Part shown: positions 34,882 to 45,769 of the stretch, piece after piece
Numbering within the stretch: position 1 is the stretch's first letter
Layout: every line of letters begins with the position of its first letter
Assembly: GCF_004138325.1 (NCBI RefSeq)
Contig: NZ_SBLB01000001.1
Coordinates: 1,373,855 to 1,437,854 of the forward strand
DNA length: 64,000 bases
Origin: Spirosoma sordidisoli
Lineage (GTDB): Bacteria; Bacteroidota; Bacteroidia; Cytophagales; Spirosomataceae
Direction: 5' to 3'
Notes under the pieces: model-generated
Told to the model about the DNA's origin: nothing
Seen by the model: only the letters and a program-made list of their open reading frames with translations
The model's database searches: none
Position numbers and translations under genes: made by a program

Positions 34882-35622
34882 ATGAATACGTCAACCAACA
34901 CCGTCCTGATTACGGGCGGAGCCTCCGGCATTGGCTGGGCCCTGGCCGAGCGGTTTCTTCAGGCAGGCAGCCAGGTCATTATCTGTGGCCGACGCGCCGA
35001 TAAGCTGCAGGAAGCCCAACAAAAGTACCCACAGCTTCACACGCGCCAGTGCGATGTAGGCCAGGCGGCTGAACGAGTAGCGCTGCTCGACTGGGTCCGT
35101 ACCGAGTTTCCGCAGGTCAATGTACTGATCAACAACGCGGGTATTCAGCGCCGGATGCAGCTGGCCGATAGCCAGGACGACTGGAGCGAGAGCCAGCAGG
35201 AAATTGCGATCAATCTGGAAGCTCCGCTGCACCTGGCTACGCTGTTTATTCCGCATTTGAAGCAACACCCACAGTCGGCCATTGTCAACGTAACATCGGG
35301 GCTCGCCTTTGTACCGGGCGCGTTTGCCCCGATATACAGCGCCACCAAAGCGGCTCTGCACTCGTTTACGATGTCCCTGCGGCATCAACTGGCCAACACC
35401 TCGATCGAGGTTATTGAACTGGTACCGCCAGCCGTCAATACCGACCTGGGCGGGCCGGGGCTGCACACCTTCGGCGTGCCCGTCGGCGACTTTGCCGATG
35501 CCATGATGAACGGCCTGCAGGCGGGCGCAACCGAGATTGGCTACGGCACTTCAGAAACCAATCGCATGGCCTCCCGTCCGGAAATCGACGCCATCTTCGC
35601 CCGCATGAACAGCCGATTCTAA
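34882..35622 (+). CDS. Short-chain dehydrogenase/reductase (DltE-like)
   Basis: 246 residues of a classical SDR. Cofactor motif TGGASGIG at 11-18, structural NNAG at 84-87, catalytic Ser139, Tyr152 and Lys156 (IYSATK). Arg37-Arg38 after the second strand (CGRRAD) favours NADP(H). It resembles DltE-type SDRs, annotated near D-alanylation genes in Gram-positives but of unknown substrate in Bacteroidota. No operon partner: a hairpin lies directly upstream and the next gene is 236 bases away. Confidence 0.93.
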   Translation: MNTSTNTVLITGGASGIGWALAERFLQAGSQVIICGRRADKLQEAQQKYPQLHTRQCDVGQAAERVALLDWVRTEFPQVNVLINNAGIQRRMQLADSQDDWSESQQEIAINLEAPLHLATLFIPHLKQHPQSAIVNVTSGLAFVPGAFAPIYSATKAALHSFTMSLRHQLANTSIEVIELVPPAVNTDLGGPGLHTFGVPVGDFADAMMNGLQAGATEIGYGTSETNRMASRPEIDAIFARMNSRF

Positions 35623-35858
35623 CAAAAAAACGGCAACCCTCGGCTGGCCCTTTCGGCCCGATTCCGATGCTCGGGTACAGAGTCAGGCAACACTATAATA
35701 TTTTTTTATCATACATAATATAACTATAGACAAAAGCGCTTACTTTTAGACCATAAACAACATGCTGAACAAATCTGACAGAAGCGGTCATCGTCGGTTT
35801 TGTCAGGCTGCTGTATAGCCTGCTGGTTGCGTAACCCTCTGTTTAGCCACCTTTTGTT

Positions 35859-36056
35859 ATGGTCACGAAAAGAAAGCAGATAATCCGGGTCGTCTTCGAC
35901 GTGCTCGATGAAATGAAAAACCAGCTTCGGCTGAATGAAGACTTATCCGTTGCGGCCACCGACCCCGACGAAGCCATTGACTGGGTGTTTGCCGAGATGC
36001 AGCGCCAGTTCAACCGTTCCGACATCCGCCTGTCGCGGGTGCGGATCGATGCGTAA
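35859..36056 (+). CDS. Short protein of unknown function
   Basis: 65 residues, not recognised. It is probably real because codon third positions are strongly GC-biased like neighbouring genes, and the product is a sensible mixed helix protein (IIRVVFDVLDEMKNQLRL; EAIDWVFAEMQRQFNRSDI) without low-complexity sequence. No signal peptide, membrane segment, cysteine or DNA-binding motif. A strong stem-loop 100 bases downstream (36158-36184) may end the transcript. The region before it contains an AT-rich stretch at about 35695-35740, possibly its promoter. Confidence 0.6.
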   Translation: MVTKRKQIIRVVFDVLDEMKNQLRLNEDLSVAATDPDEAIDWVFAEMQRQFNRSDIRLSRVRIDA

Positions 36057-36157
36057 GAACGTCAGGTTCTCAGCCACCACGAACGACGAAACAGCCGCTA
36101 TGGAGTCGGCGCCGGGCTGGATGACGACGAGTAACACAAGATTCTTGTAGCAGTGCC

Positions 36158-36184
36158 CAGCCCCGACCGTCTGCGTCGGGGCTG
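36158..36184 (+). terminator. Stem-loop after the small gene
   Basis: Perfect 10 bp arms (CAGCCCCGAC 36158-36167, complement 36175-36184), loop of 7, with an outer GCAG/CTGC extension. No T-tail, so a rho-independent terminator is only possible. From here to the thiamin promoter (36185-36329) nothing else is seen. Confidence 0.5.
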
Positions 36185-36329
36185 CTGCTTGTAGGCCCCC
36201 TCCTGTTGATCTACTCTCCCCTGTCTTTTTTACTGATAAGCCATGCAGCAAATAGTACTCACCCAGCAACAGACTACTATCTCTACCAATTTATTAGTCA
36301 TCGAAAAATAGATTATTGAAAATCATTTC

Positions 36330-36337
36330 TACATTTG
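36330..36337 (+). promoter_or_regulatory. -7 box TACATTTG of the thiamin operon
   Basis: Exact TAnnTTTG. Predicted initiation near 36344, about ten bases before the TPP aptamer, which supports the call. A TTG lies at 36316-36318 but is closer than the usual -33 spacing. Confidence 0.6.
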
Positions 36338-36352
36338 TCTTGCTGAAAAGCG

Positions 36353-36432
36353 AAGCTTTAGGGGTGCCCGTACGGGCTGAGAGATCACCCTTTGAACCTG
36401 AACAGGATAATACCTGCGGAGGGAAAAGCGAG
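36353..36432 (+). promoter_or_regulatory. TPP riboswitch (THI box)
   Basis: Matches the conserved thiamin pyrophosphate aptamer: GGGGTGCCC, CTGAGA near 36377, then ACCCTTTGAACCTGAACAGG, ATAATACCTGC and GGAGGGA. It lies about 140 bases before thiS and would reduce expression of the operon when TPP is abundant. Confidence 0.97.
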
Positions 36433-36434
36433 AC

Positions 36435-36494
36435 AATAGATTCCTGTAGTGGCTCTGTGCGCGTAGCGCTACAGTAGGCCTGCTCCTATTTTTT
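36435..36494 (+). terminator. Likely riboswitch expression platform (terminator hairpin)
   Basis: Inner stem CTGTAGTG (36444-36451) with CGCTACAG (36467-36474), one G-U pair, and an outer AATAG/CTATT pair (36435-36439, 36486-36490), followed by six T (36489-36494). The position just after the aptamer and before thiS suggests transcriptional control. An antiterminator pairing was not worked out. Confidence 0.55.
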
Positions 36495-36569
36495 CGCCTT
36501 CTTTTTCCGGTTTATCCGCGCGGTTCGCTCCCTGGCTTGTGCTTTTCTATGCGCTGAAGCACAGGTTCC

Positions 36570-39440
<2,871 letters not shown>

Positions 39441-39444
<4 letters not shown>

Positions 39445-40076
39445 AAATAAGCCAGTTACACTATATCGTCACCCAACCGGAACAGGCCGAAATCGCCTGC
39501 CGCGCCGGTGTCGACTGGATTCAGCTTCGGCTAAAAAACCGACCCTATGCCGACTGGAAGGCAGTAGCGCAGGATACCCTCGCGGTTTGTCGGCACCATA
39601 ACGCCCGGCTGATTATCAACGACAACCCAATCCTGGCGGGCGATATCGGAGCCGACGGCGTACACCTGGGTCAGGACGACATGCCCGTGCCAGACGCGCG
39701 GGCGCTCCTGGGCGATGGGTTCCTGATCGGGGGCACCGCCAACAGGCTCGACACCATCCTGACCCACTACCGGCACGGCGTCGACTACGTTGGGCTGGGG
39801 CCGTTTCGGTTTACGACAACGAAAGAAAAGCTCAGCCCCATTCTGGGTCTGGCAGGCTACCAGGCGATCCTGTCGGCCTTGCAGAGTCGCTTCCTTTCTG
39901 TGCCCATTGTTGCTATTGGCGGTATTACCCTGGCCGATGTGCCCGCGCTGATGCAAACCGGTCTGCACGGTATCGCCCTATCGTCGGCCATCAGCGGAGC
40001 CAGCGACCCCGCCCGCCAGACCCGCCTTTTTCTGGATCAGCTCTCACTCTCTACCCTCTCTTTTCCACTGACATGA
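39441..40076 (+). CDS. thiE: Thiamine-phosphate synthase ThiE
   Basis: 211 residues, TIM barrel. Joins HMP-PP with the thiazole phosphate. Characteristic pieces: [55 protein letters not shown] and [15 protein letters not shown]. Overlaps both neighbours by ATGA. A second ThiE/TenI-fold protein is encoded at 43035-43631. Confidence 0.96.
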
Positions 40077-40852
40077 TCACCCAGCCTTTCGTCATTGCCG
40101 GCCAGTCGTTTTCATCGCGGCTGTTCACCGGCACCGGTAAATTCGGATCCACCCAGCTGATGGAAGAGGCCCTCCTGGCCTCGGGTACGGAGTTGGTAAC
40201 GGTAGCGCTGAAACGGGTAGACGCCTATACCCATCAGGACGATACCCTCGTCCACCTGACCCACTCCCGGCTGCGCCTGCTGCCCAACACCTCGGGCGTA
40301 CGAACGGCCCGTGAAGCTGTTTTTGCGGCCCAGATGGCTCGCGAAGCACTCGAAACCAACTGGTTAAAGCTCGAAATCCACCCCGACCCCAAATACCTGC
40401 TTCCCGATCCGATCGAGACGCTGAACGCGGCCCGGGAGCTGGTAAAGCTCGGCTTTATCGTTCTGCCCTATATCCATGCCGACCCTGTTTTGTGCAAGCG
40501 GCTGGAAGAAGTTGGGGTAGCGGCCGTGATGCCGCTTGGCGCCCCGATCGGTACGAACAAAGGGCTGCGAACAATCGATTTCCTGAAAATAATTATTGAG
40601 CAAAGCCGGGTTCCGGTTGTGATTGATGCAGGTTTGGGGGCCCCGTCGCACGCGGCTGCGGCTATGGAGCTGGGGGCCGATGCGGTGCTGGTCAATACCG
40701 CTATTGCCGTTTCTGACGATCCCGTACGCATGGCTACTGCCTTCAGGATGGCCGTTGAGGCCGGTCGGCTGGCCTACGAAGCCCGGCTGGCCCGCCCCGC
40801 AACCACCGCAAACGCCAGCAGCCCACTCACCGCTTTCCTGGACGAACTATGA
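40073..40852 (+). CDS. thiG: Thiazole synthase ThiG
   Basis: 259 residues. TIM-barrel enzyme that forms the thiazole from DXP, the ThiS thiocarboxylate and dehydroglycine. The Schiff-base lysine is expected in [10 protein letters not shown] (about Lys99). Other conserved stretches: [49 protein letters not shown] and [15 protein letters not shown]. Works with ThiH, encoded next and overlapping by 4 bases. Confidence 0.98.
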   Translation: MITQPFVIAGQSFSSRLFTGTGKFGSTQLMEEALLASGTELVTVALKRVDAYTHQDDTLVHLTHSRLRLLPNTSGVRTAREAVFAAQMAREALETNWLKLEIHPDPKYLLPDPIETLNAARELVKLGFIVLPYIHADPVLCKRLEEVGVAAVMPLGAPIGTNKGLRTIDFLKIIIEQSRVPVVIDAGLGAPSHAAAAMELGADAVLVNTAIAVSDDPVRMATAFRMAVEAGRLAYEARLARPATTANASSPLTAFLDEL

Positions 40853-41985
40853 CCTCCAAACCCTGGTTTGAGGCCCACGACTGGACAACCGTTCAGCGTG
40901 ACATTTACGCGACGACGCCCCGGCAGGTGGAGCAGGCGCTGGCCACTAGTCGACGCACACTCGATGATTTCAGAGCCCTGATTTCGCCGGCCGCCCAGCC
41001 TTACCTGGAACCGATGGCTCAGCTCAGTCATCAGCTGACGCAGAAACGGTTCGGGAAAACGATGCAGCTCTACGCGCCCCTCTACGTATCCAACGAATGC
41101 CAGAACATCTGTACGTACTGCGCCTTCAGCCTCGACAACCGGATTGCCCGGCGCACCCTGACCGCCGAGGAGCTACTGCGGGAAGCGCAGGCCGTCCGGG
41201 CGCTCGGTTATGAACATATCCTGCTGGTAACGGGCGAGGCCAACCAAACGGTGGGGGTTCCGTACCTCAAACAGGCCATCCGGCTGCTGCGCCGAATGTT
41301 TTCGCATATCTCGATGGAGGTGCAGCCGCTCGACCAGCCGGAGTACGAAGAGCTGATTAGCGAAGGGCTGAATACGGTACTGGTCTATCAGGAAACCTAC
41401 AACCGCAGCACCTATAGAAATCACCATCCGAAAGGCAAAAAATCGAACTTTGCCTACCGGCTCGAAACGCCCGACCGGCTCGGCCAGGCAGGTATTCACA
41501 AAATTGGCCTGGGCGCCCTGCTGGGACTCGAAGACTGGCGCACCGACAGCTTTTTTACGGCCGCTCATCTGCATTATCTCGAACGAACCTACTGGCAAAC
41601 CCGGTACAGCGTTTCGTTTCCGCGGCTGCGCCCGATCGACCTTCGGCAAAACGGTGCCATAACGTCGAAGTCGTTCGAGCGGTGTATGTCTGACCGGGAT
41701 CTGGTGCAATTGATCTGCGCCTACCGGCTGTTCAACGAAGAGGTTGAGCTCTCGCTTTCGACCCGCGAAACACCCCGCTTCCGGGACCATGTGTTGCGGC
41801 TGGGCATCACGAGTCTGAGCGCGGGCTCGAAAACGAATCCGGGCGGCTACGTCGTGGAGCCCCAATCGCTGGAGCAGTTTACCATCTCCGACGAGCGCAG
41901 CCCTGCCGAGATAGAAGCGGTTATTCGGCAGCATGGATACGAACCAGTCTGGAAAGACTGGGATAAAACGTTTATGCCCCTATGA
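40849..41985 (+). CDS. thiH: 2-iminoacetate synthase ThiH
   Basis: 378 residues, radical SAM. The cluster motif CxxxCxxC is at Cys84, Cys88 and Cys91 ([13 protein letters not shown]). It splits tyrosine to dehydroglycine and p-cresol, supplying the C2-N unit of the thiazole. The presence of ThiH and lack of thiO in the operon mean this organism uses the tyrosine route. C-terminal GSKTNPGGY is typical. ATGA overlaps at both ends. Confidence 0.97.
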   Translation: MTSKPWFEAHDWTTVQRDIYATTPRQVEQALATSRRTLDDFRALISPAAQPYLEPMAQLSHQLTQKRFGKTMQLYAPLYVSNECQNICTYCAFSLDNRIARRTLTAEELLREAQAVRALGYEHILLVTGEANQTVGVPYLKQAIRLLRRMFSHISMEVQPLDQPEYEELISEGLNTVLVYQETYNRSTYRNHHPKGKKSNFAYRLETPDRLGQAGIHKIGLGALLGLEDWRTDSFFTAAHLHYLERTYWQTRYSVSFPRLRPIDLRQNGAITSKSFERCMSDRDLVQLICAYRLFNEEVELSLSTRETPRFRDHVLRLGITSLSAGSKTNPGGYVVEPQSLEQFTISDERSPAEIEAVIRQHGYEPVWKDWDKTFMPL

Positions 41986-43097
41986 CTCCGGAAGAAATCA
42001 ACCGATACAACCGCCACATCCGCCTGCCGGAAATCGGTTTGGCCGGGCAGGAACGGCTTCGGCAGGCACGGGTGGCGCTGATCGGCGCGGGCGGGCTGGG
42101 CTGCCCGGTGGGGCAGTACCTGGCCGCTGCCGGCGTGGGCAGGCTGGGCATCATCGACGGCGACCGGGTGGAAGCCAGCAACCTGCAGCGCCAGATTCTC
42201 TTCGCCCCCGAGCATATTGGCCAGTCCAAAGCCGACGTAGCGGCCCGGTGGCTGGCCCGTCAGAACCCGCATATTGAGGTGATATCCCATGCCGTATTTC
42301 TGGATCGGACCAACGCGCTGGAGTTGCTGGCGCCTTACGACCTGATTATCGATGGATCCGATAATTTCGCAACCCGCTACCTGGTCAACGATGCCTCCGT
42401 GTTACTGGGCAAACCACTGGTAGTTGGGTCTATCTACCAGTTTGAAGGGCAGGTCAGCGTTTTCAACTACCAGAACGGGCCTACCTACCGCTGCCTGTAC
42501 CCCGAAGCGAGTGAGCTGGCGACCTGTAGCGAGGTAGGGGTCCTGGGCGTATTGCCCGGTATGACCGGCTGCCTGATGGCCAACGAAGCGATCAAGCTCC
42601 TTACGGGCATCGGCACGTTGCTCAGCGGAACGGTGCTGGTTTTCAACGCGCTGACCTGCTCGTTCGATACCTTTTCGTTTACGGCTAATCCGGCCAACCG
42701 AACCCTGAAGTCGCTGCCCGAGCCGGTGCCGGTTTGTGCGGACATGTGGCCAGAGATCGGGCCGGAGGAGTTGCCCGACTGGTTACAGCGAACCGACAAG
42801 CCCCTGTTGCTGGATGTACGGGAGCCGGCTGAGTACGAGCAGGACAATATAGGTGGGCAGCTGCTGCCGCTGGCCGATCTGTTACAACACCCCACCCAGG
42901 TACCCGCCGATCGACCGGTTGTTATTCACTGCCAGTCGGGTGGGCGAAGCCGGCAGGCGGTTCAGTTTTTATGGCAGCGGGGCTACCGGAACGTGGTCAA
43001 CCTGCGCGGAGGTCTGAACGCCTGCCGAAGCCGGTCAGCGACCTACGGAAGCCTTTATCTCGGTCAGCGCCCCAACCGGATCGGGTTGCTGCCATAG
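41982..43097 (+). CDS. thiF: ThiF/MoeB-family adenylyltransferase with C-terminal rhodanese domain
   Basis: 371 residues. E1-like domain about 1-240 (RYNRHIRLPEIG, nucleotide motif GAGGLGCPVGQYL, SNLQRQILF, DGSDNFATRYLVND) and a rhodanese domain about 255-355 with active-site Cys in IHCQSGGRSRQAV. It should activate ThiS and may carry the sulfur as a persulfide. The zinc CxxC pairs of MoeB/ThiF are not intact: the first appears as TYRC, and no second pair is seen. It may also serve MoaD, as in other rhodanese-fused MoeB proteins. Its last 63 bases overlap the convergent TenI-like gene. Confidence 0.92.
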   Translation: MTPEEINRYNRHIRLPEIGLAGQERLRQARVALIGAGGLGCPVGQYLAAAGVGRLGIIDGDRVEASNLQRQILFAPEHIGQSKADVAARWLARQNPHIEVISHAVFLDRTNALELLAPYDLIIDGSDNFATRYLVNDASVLLGKPLVVGSIYQFEGQVSVFNYQNGPTYRCLYPEASELATCSEVGVLGVLPGMTGCLMANEAIKLLTGIGTLLSGTVLVFNALTCSFDTFSFTANPANRTLKSLPEPVPVCADMWPEIGPEELPDWLQRTDKPLLLDVREPAEYEQDNIGGQLLPLADLLQHPTQVPADRPVVIHCQSGGRSRQAVQFLWQRGYRNVVNLRGGLNACRSRSATYGSLYLGQRPNRIGLLP

Positions 43098-43631
43098 TCC
43101 ACCCATCAGTGCGGCTCCGTCAAATCCGGCCTGTCTGACCAGGGCTACGTTTTTGGCCGTGATGCCTCCCAGCCCAATCAGCAGCGGCAACTGGGTATGC
43201 TGCTCGCGCAGGGCCAGTAGCTGACGCCCGATGGTATCCAGGCTGACCGACGGGCCGTAGCCAGGCTTGCTGATACTGGCGAACACCGGACTGTAGAAGA
43301 CCATAGAAACGCGCCCGGCCAGGTTTGCCCACTCGCTAAGGTGATGAATACTGGTCGAGAACGGAGCAGCTTCGCGGCCCGTCAGCCACTGCCGGTCGGC
43401 TTCTTTCACATGCCATCGGAACGGAGGGCGAACCGCATCGGGCCGGCTGGCCGACAGCAGCACCGAGGCCTGTTTATCGGGCGGTAACCTGTCCGGCGAG
43501 GCTTCCTGCACGGCCGAACGCCAGTACAGAAAGTCAAGCCCGTTAGCTAACAGAGCCGCCAGCGTCGGTATGTCCTGACTCTGGGGGCTGCCGTCGGTTA
43601 TGCCGACCAGCAGGAATGAAGGTGCGCTCAT
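43035..43631 (-). CDS. ThiE/TenI-fold protein (thiazole tautomerase-like)
   Basis: 198 residues with the C-terminal half of a ThiE/TenI TIM barrel (MVFYSPVFASISKPGYGPSV, PLLIGLGGITAKNVALVRQAG, AALMGGLW). The N-terminal half is shortened and lacks the HMP-PP-binding QLR(L/E)K and DD motifs of ThiE, so tautomerisation of the thiazole product (TenI) or a related role is more likely than thiamin phosphate synthesis. Encoded on the opposite strand, overlapping thiF tail to tail by 63 bases, with its own -7 box. Confidence 0.82.
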   Translation of the reverse strand: MSAPSFLLVGITDGSPQSQDIPTLAALLANGLDFLYWRSAVQEASPDRLPPDKQASVLLSASRPDAVRPPFRWHVKEADRQWLTGREAAPFSTSIHHLSEWANLAGRVSMVFYSPVFASISKPGYGPSVSLDTIGRQLLALREQHTQLPLLIGLGGITAKNVALVRQAGFDGAALMGGLWQQPDPVGALTEIKASVGR

Positions 43632-43636
43632 GGGGG

Positions 43637-43644
43637 CAAATGTA
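43637..43644 (-). promoter_or_regulatory. -7 box TACATTTG of the TenI-like gene
   Basis: Exact TAnnTTTG on the minus strand; its last base is 5 bases before the ATG at 43631, so the mRNA would be almost leaderless. Confidence 0.5.
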
Positions 43645-43729
43645 GCTGTTCAGGCCCCGTCGGGCTTTCCCGGGCGCGGTCTATTTTCTATCTTAGAAGC
43701 GTCTCCCCCTTTACAAACCAGACAACCTG

Positions 43730-44869
43730 ATGAAAACGTCCCGACGTCATTTTTTACGCCGAACCGGCCAGCGCGGTCTGGCGGCTTTATCGGTGGCTGC
43801 GCTGCCGGCCGGTGCCAGCCCGCTGCTGACCAGCCAGTCGCCCTTACCGGCTTCTCCAGCCACCGCCATCAAGCCCGACCACGTAATTCGGTCGTTGCCC
43901 GAAAATATGGTATGGGGCTACTTCGGGGCCGATGTACCCACGGTTTATACCGTGAAAGACGGCGATGTGGTCGAGATTCAGACGGTCAATCCATCGGGCG
44001 TAAGCCGCACCAATCCGGACGAGTTTTACACGAAGAACAACCTGCCCATCGACGCCCACGCGAAGGAGGTGATCGCCATCATGAAGAATGTGAAGCCCGA
44101 GCCCTCCGGCATTCGCGGCCATATGCTGACCGGCCCTATCTACATCGACGGCGCGCAACCCGGCGACACCCTGGAAATCCGCATCCTCGACCTGACGTTC
44201 CCGGCTGGCTTCGGGGTAAACAGCGTATGGCCCGGTGGCGGAGGTATCCCCGACGCCGTCACCTCGCGCGAAACCTTTGTCTATCGCTACGACAGCAAAC
44301 GCCGGGTGGCGGTATTGAAAGAAGGAGTCGAAATTCCGCTGAAACCATTTATGGGCGTTATGGCCCTGTCTCCGCCCCCCGAAACCGGCCGGGTCAGCTC
44401 CATCCCACCGGCTTTTTTTGGCGGCAATCTGGACATCAAACACCTCACCAAAGGCACTACCCTCTTTCTACCCGTCTCGGTACCGGGGGGTCTCTTTACC
44501 ACCGGCGACGGTCATGGCGCGCAGGGTAACGGCGAAGTCAGCGGAGTCGCTATCGAAACGTCCCTTACCCTGACGGCCCGATTCATTGTGCACAAAGGAA
44601 AAACGCTGAAGATGCCCCGTGCCGAAACGCCCACTCACTTCATTGCCGTCGGGCTCGACAAAGACCTCAACAAAGCCATGAAAAACGCGCTCACGGAAGC
44701 CGTCACGTTCATGAAAGAAGAGTTGGGGTTTACCTTTAACGAGGCTCTATCCATTGCCAGCACCGGTGTCGACTTTGAAGTAAGTCAGGTGGTTGATCAG
44801 ACACTGGGCGTTCATGCCATGATCCCCAAGTCCATCTTCACCAAACGCAAATTCTCTTACTGGACGTAA
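43730..44869 (+). CDS. Acetamidase/formamidase family protein, Tat-exported
   Basis: 379 residues. N-terminus MKTSRRHFLRRTGQRGLAAL carries a twin-arginine signal, and a hydrophobic stretch follows, so it should be exported folded. The mature part matches the FmdA/AmdA fold: VVEIQTVNPSG near the start, GPIYIDGAQPGDTLEIRIL, FGVNSVWPGGGG, PFMGVMALSPPPETG, FFGGNLDIKHLTKGTTLFLP, TGDGHGAQGNGEVSG and FMKEELGFTFNEALSIAS. Members hydrolyse formamide, acetamide or related amides with bound metal; the natural substrate is unclear. A likely -7 region is TATCTTAG at 43689-43696. Confidence 0.93.
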   Translation: MKTSRRHFLRRTGQRGLAALSVAALPAGASPLLTSQSPLPASPATAIKPDHVIRSLPENMVWGYFGADVPTVYTVKDGDVVEIQTVNPSGVSRTNPDEFYTKNNLPIDAHAKEVIAIMKNVKPEPSGIRGHMLTGPIYIDGAQPGDTLEIRILDLTFPAGFGVNSVWPGGGGIPDAVTSRETFVYRYDSKRRVAVLKEGVEIPLKPFMGVMALSPPPETGRVSSIPPAFFGGNLDIKHLTKGTTLFLPVSVPGGLFTTGDGHGAQGNGEVSGVAIETSLTLTARFIVHKGKTLKMPRAETPTHFIAVGLDKDLNKAMKNALTEAVTFMKEELGFTFNEALSIASTGVDFEVSQVVDQTLGVHAMIPKSIFTKRKFSYWT

Positions 44870-44874
44870 CAACT

Positions 44875-44904
44875 ACCTTGGTCCGTGTCTCCACGGACCA
44901 AGGT
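44875..44904 (+). terminator. 13 bp hairpin after the acetamidase gene
   Basis: Perfect 13 bp arms (ACCTTGGTCCGTG and complement) around a TCTC loop, beginning 5 bases past the stop. No T-tail. It is followed two bases later by a second hairpin. Confidence 0.6.
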
Positions 44905-44906
44905 GA

Positions 44907-44935
44907 TCAGCCGACCGAACCCCAGTGTCGGCTGA
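44907..44935 (+). other. Second stem-loop in tandem
   Basis: Perfect 9 bp arms (TCAGCCGAC 44907-44915, complement 44927-44935), loop of 11. Sequence unrelated to the first hairpin. Together they may stabilise the acetamidase mRNA 3' end or end transcription without a T-run. The rest of the gap to 45071 holds nothing recognisable. Confidence 0.5.
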
Positions 44936-45071
44936 CCACCGACCGCCCGTCTCCAACAAACCAGTGCGTATTCATGTTAAAATGAAATAGTCAGCATTTG
45001 TTTCGCGAACTGGCCGATAACGCCCGGCTTCTACAACGGCTGGCGCACATGGTCTCAACGGTATCGTTCAG

Positions 45072-45332
45072 ATGGATCTATCGAAGCTGTTTGGTCTGAT
45101 TACGCCACTCGTCCTGCTGTCGCTGATGGGCCTGATCATGATTCTGTATGGGTTTGTCGATATGAAGCAGGAGAATAACGTACTCCAGTTTTTCTTCGGC
45201 ATTCCGCTCATGGCGGGCGCCCTTGGGCTCCACTGGCTCGTTCGGCGGGCTGTCCGCTATGACACGCGCTACGTCTGGATTATCGAGTCCATCATGGTGG
45301 CCTTTATGTGGTACGCTTTTAACCACTCCTGA
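45072..45332 (+). CDS. Small integral membrane protein, unknown function
   Basis: 86 residues, not recognised. Three hydrophobic helices are visible (ITPLVLLSLMGLIMILYGFV; LQFFFGIPLMAGALGLHWLV; WIIESIMVAFMWYAF) with a short basic segment RRAVRYDTRY between the second and third. It starts at the ATG at 45072 and ends 38 bases before the next gene, so the two are probably co-transcribed. Nothing around it tells its job. Confidence 0.65.
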   Translation: MDLSKLFGLITPLVLLSLMGLIMILYGFVDMKQENNVLQFFFGIPLMAGALGLHWLVRRAVRYDTRYVWIIESIMVAFMWYAFNHS

Positions 45333-45370
45333 TGGCGGCCTCCCGATCTGCTCACCAAACCTCCACGCTT

Positions 45371-45769
45371 ATGCTTCGCTCCGCTTTGTTTGCTGGTTTT
45401 CTGCTCATCTCTGCCCTTCTCGTCGGCTTTCAGTCGACAGACAGCTGGCTGGGCAAATGGTCGGGTGAGCACCCCGATGGCGTCACGTATACCATCACCG
45501 TGAAAGACAAGTACAAGGGCATGAACCTGTGCGACGTACACGCGCAGGGCATCCAGACCTTCTATCACCTCGAGTGCTGGGCAACCGGTACCCCAACCAC
45601 GCTGAAGGTCTATTACCGCTCCACCACCGACGGCGCTTTCTACGCCAAAGACCGGGTTAAGCTGAACCAGCCGCTTTTCATCCTGCAACGGGATAAAGGT
45701 AAAACGAACTGGCAATGGCAGCAGATCTTCGACGGAAAAATACCCGTTCGAAAAAAAGCGTCGGCATAA
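45371..45769 (+). CDS. Small exported protein, unknown function; stop codon lies in a repeat unit
   Basis: 132 residues from the ATG at 45371, chosen because it gives a signal peptide (MLRSALFAGFLLISALLVGF). The mature part is beta-rich and starts SWLGKWSGEHPDGVTYTITV, like small secreted lipocalin- or META-like domains, but I cannot name a family. Two cysteines (NLCDVHA, HLECWA) could form a disulfide. The last codons (GCG TCG GCA TAA) fall inside the first palindrome of the 112 bp array, so the C-terminal end ASA and the stop come from the repeat. Confidence 0.7.
   Translation: MLRSALFAGFLLISALLVGFQSTDSWLGKWSGEHPDGVTYTITVKDKYKGMNLCDVHAQGIQTFYHLECWATGTPTTLKVYYRSTTDGAFYAKDRVKLNQPLFILQRDKGKTNWQWQQIFDGKIPVRKKASA

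Noticed and set aside
43035..43631. Second thiamine-phosphate synthase (ThiE)
   Set aside because: The N-terminal substrate-binding motifs of ThiE are missing, so a TenI-like role is more likely.
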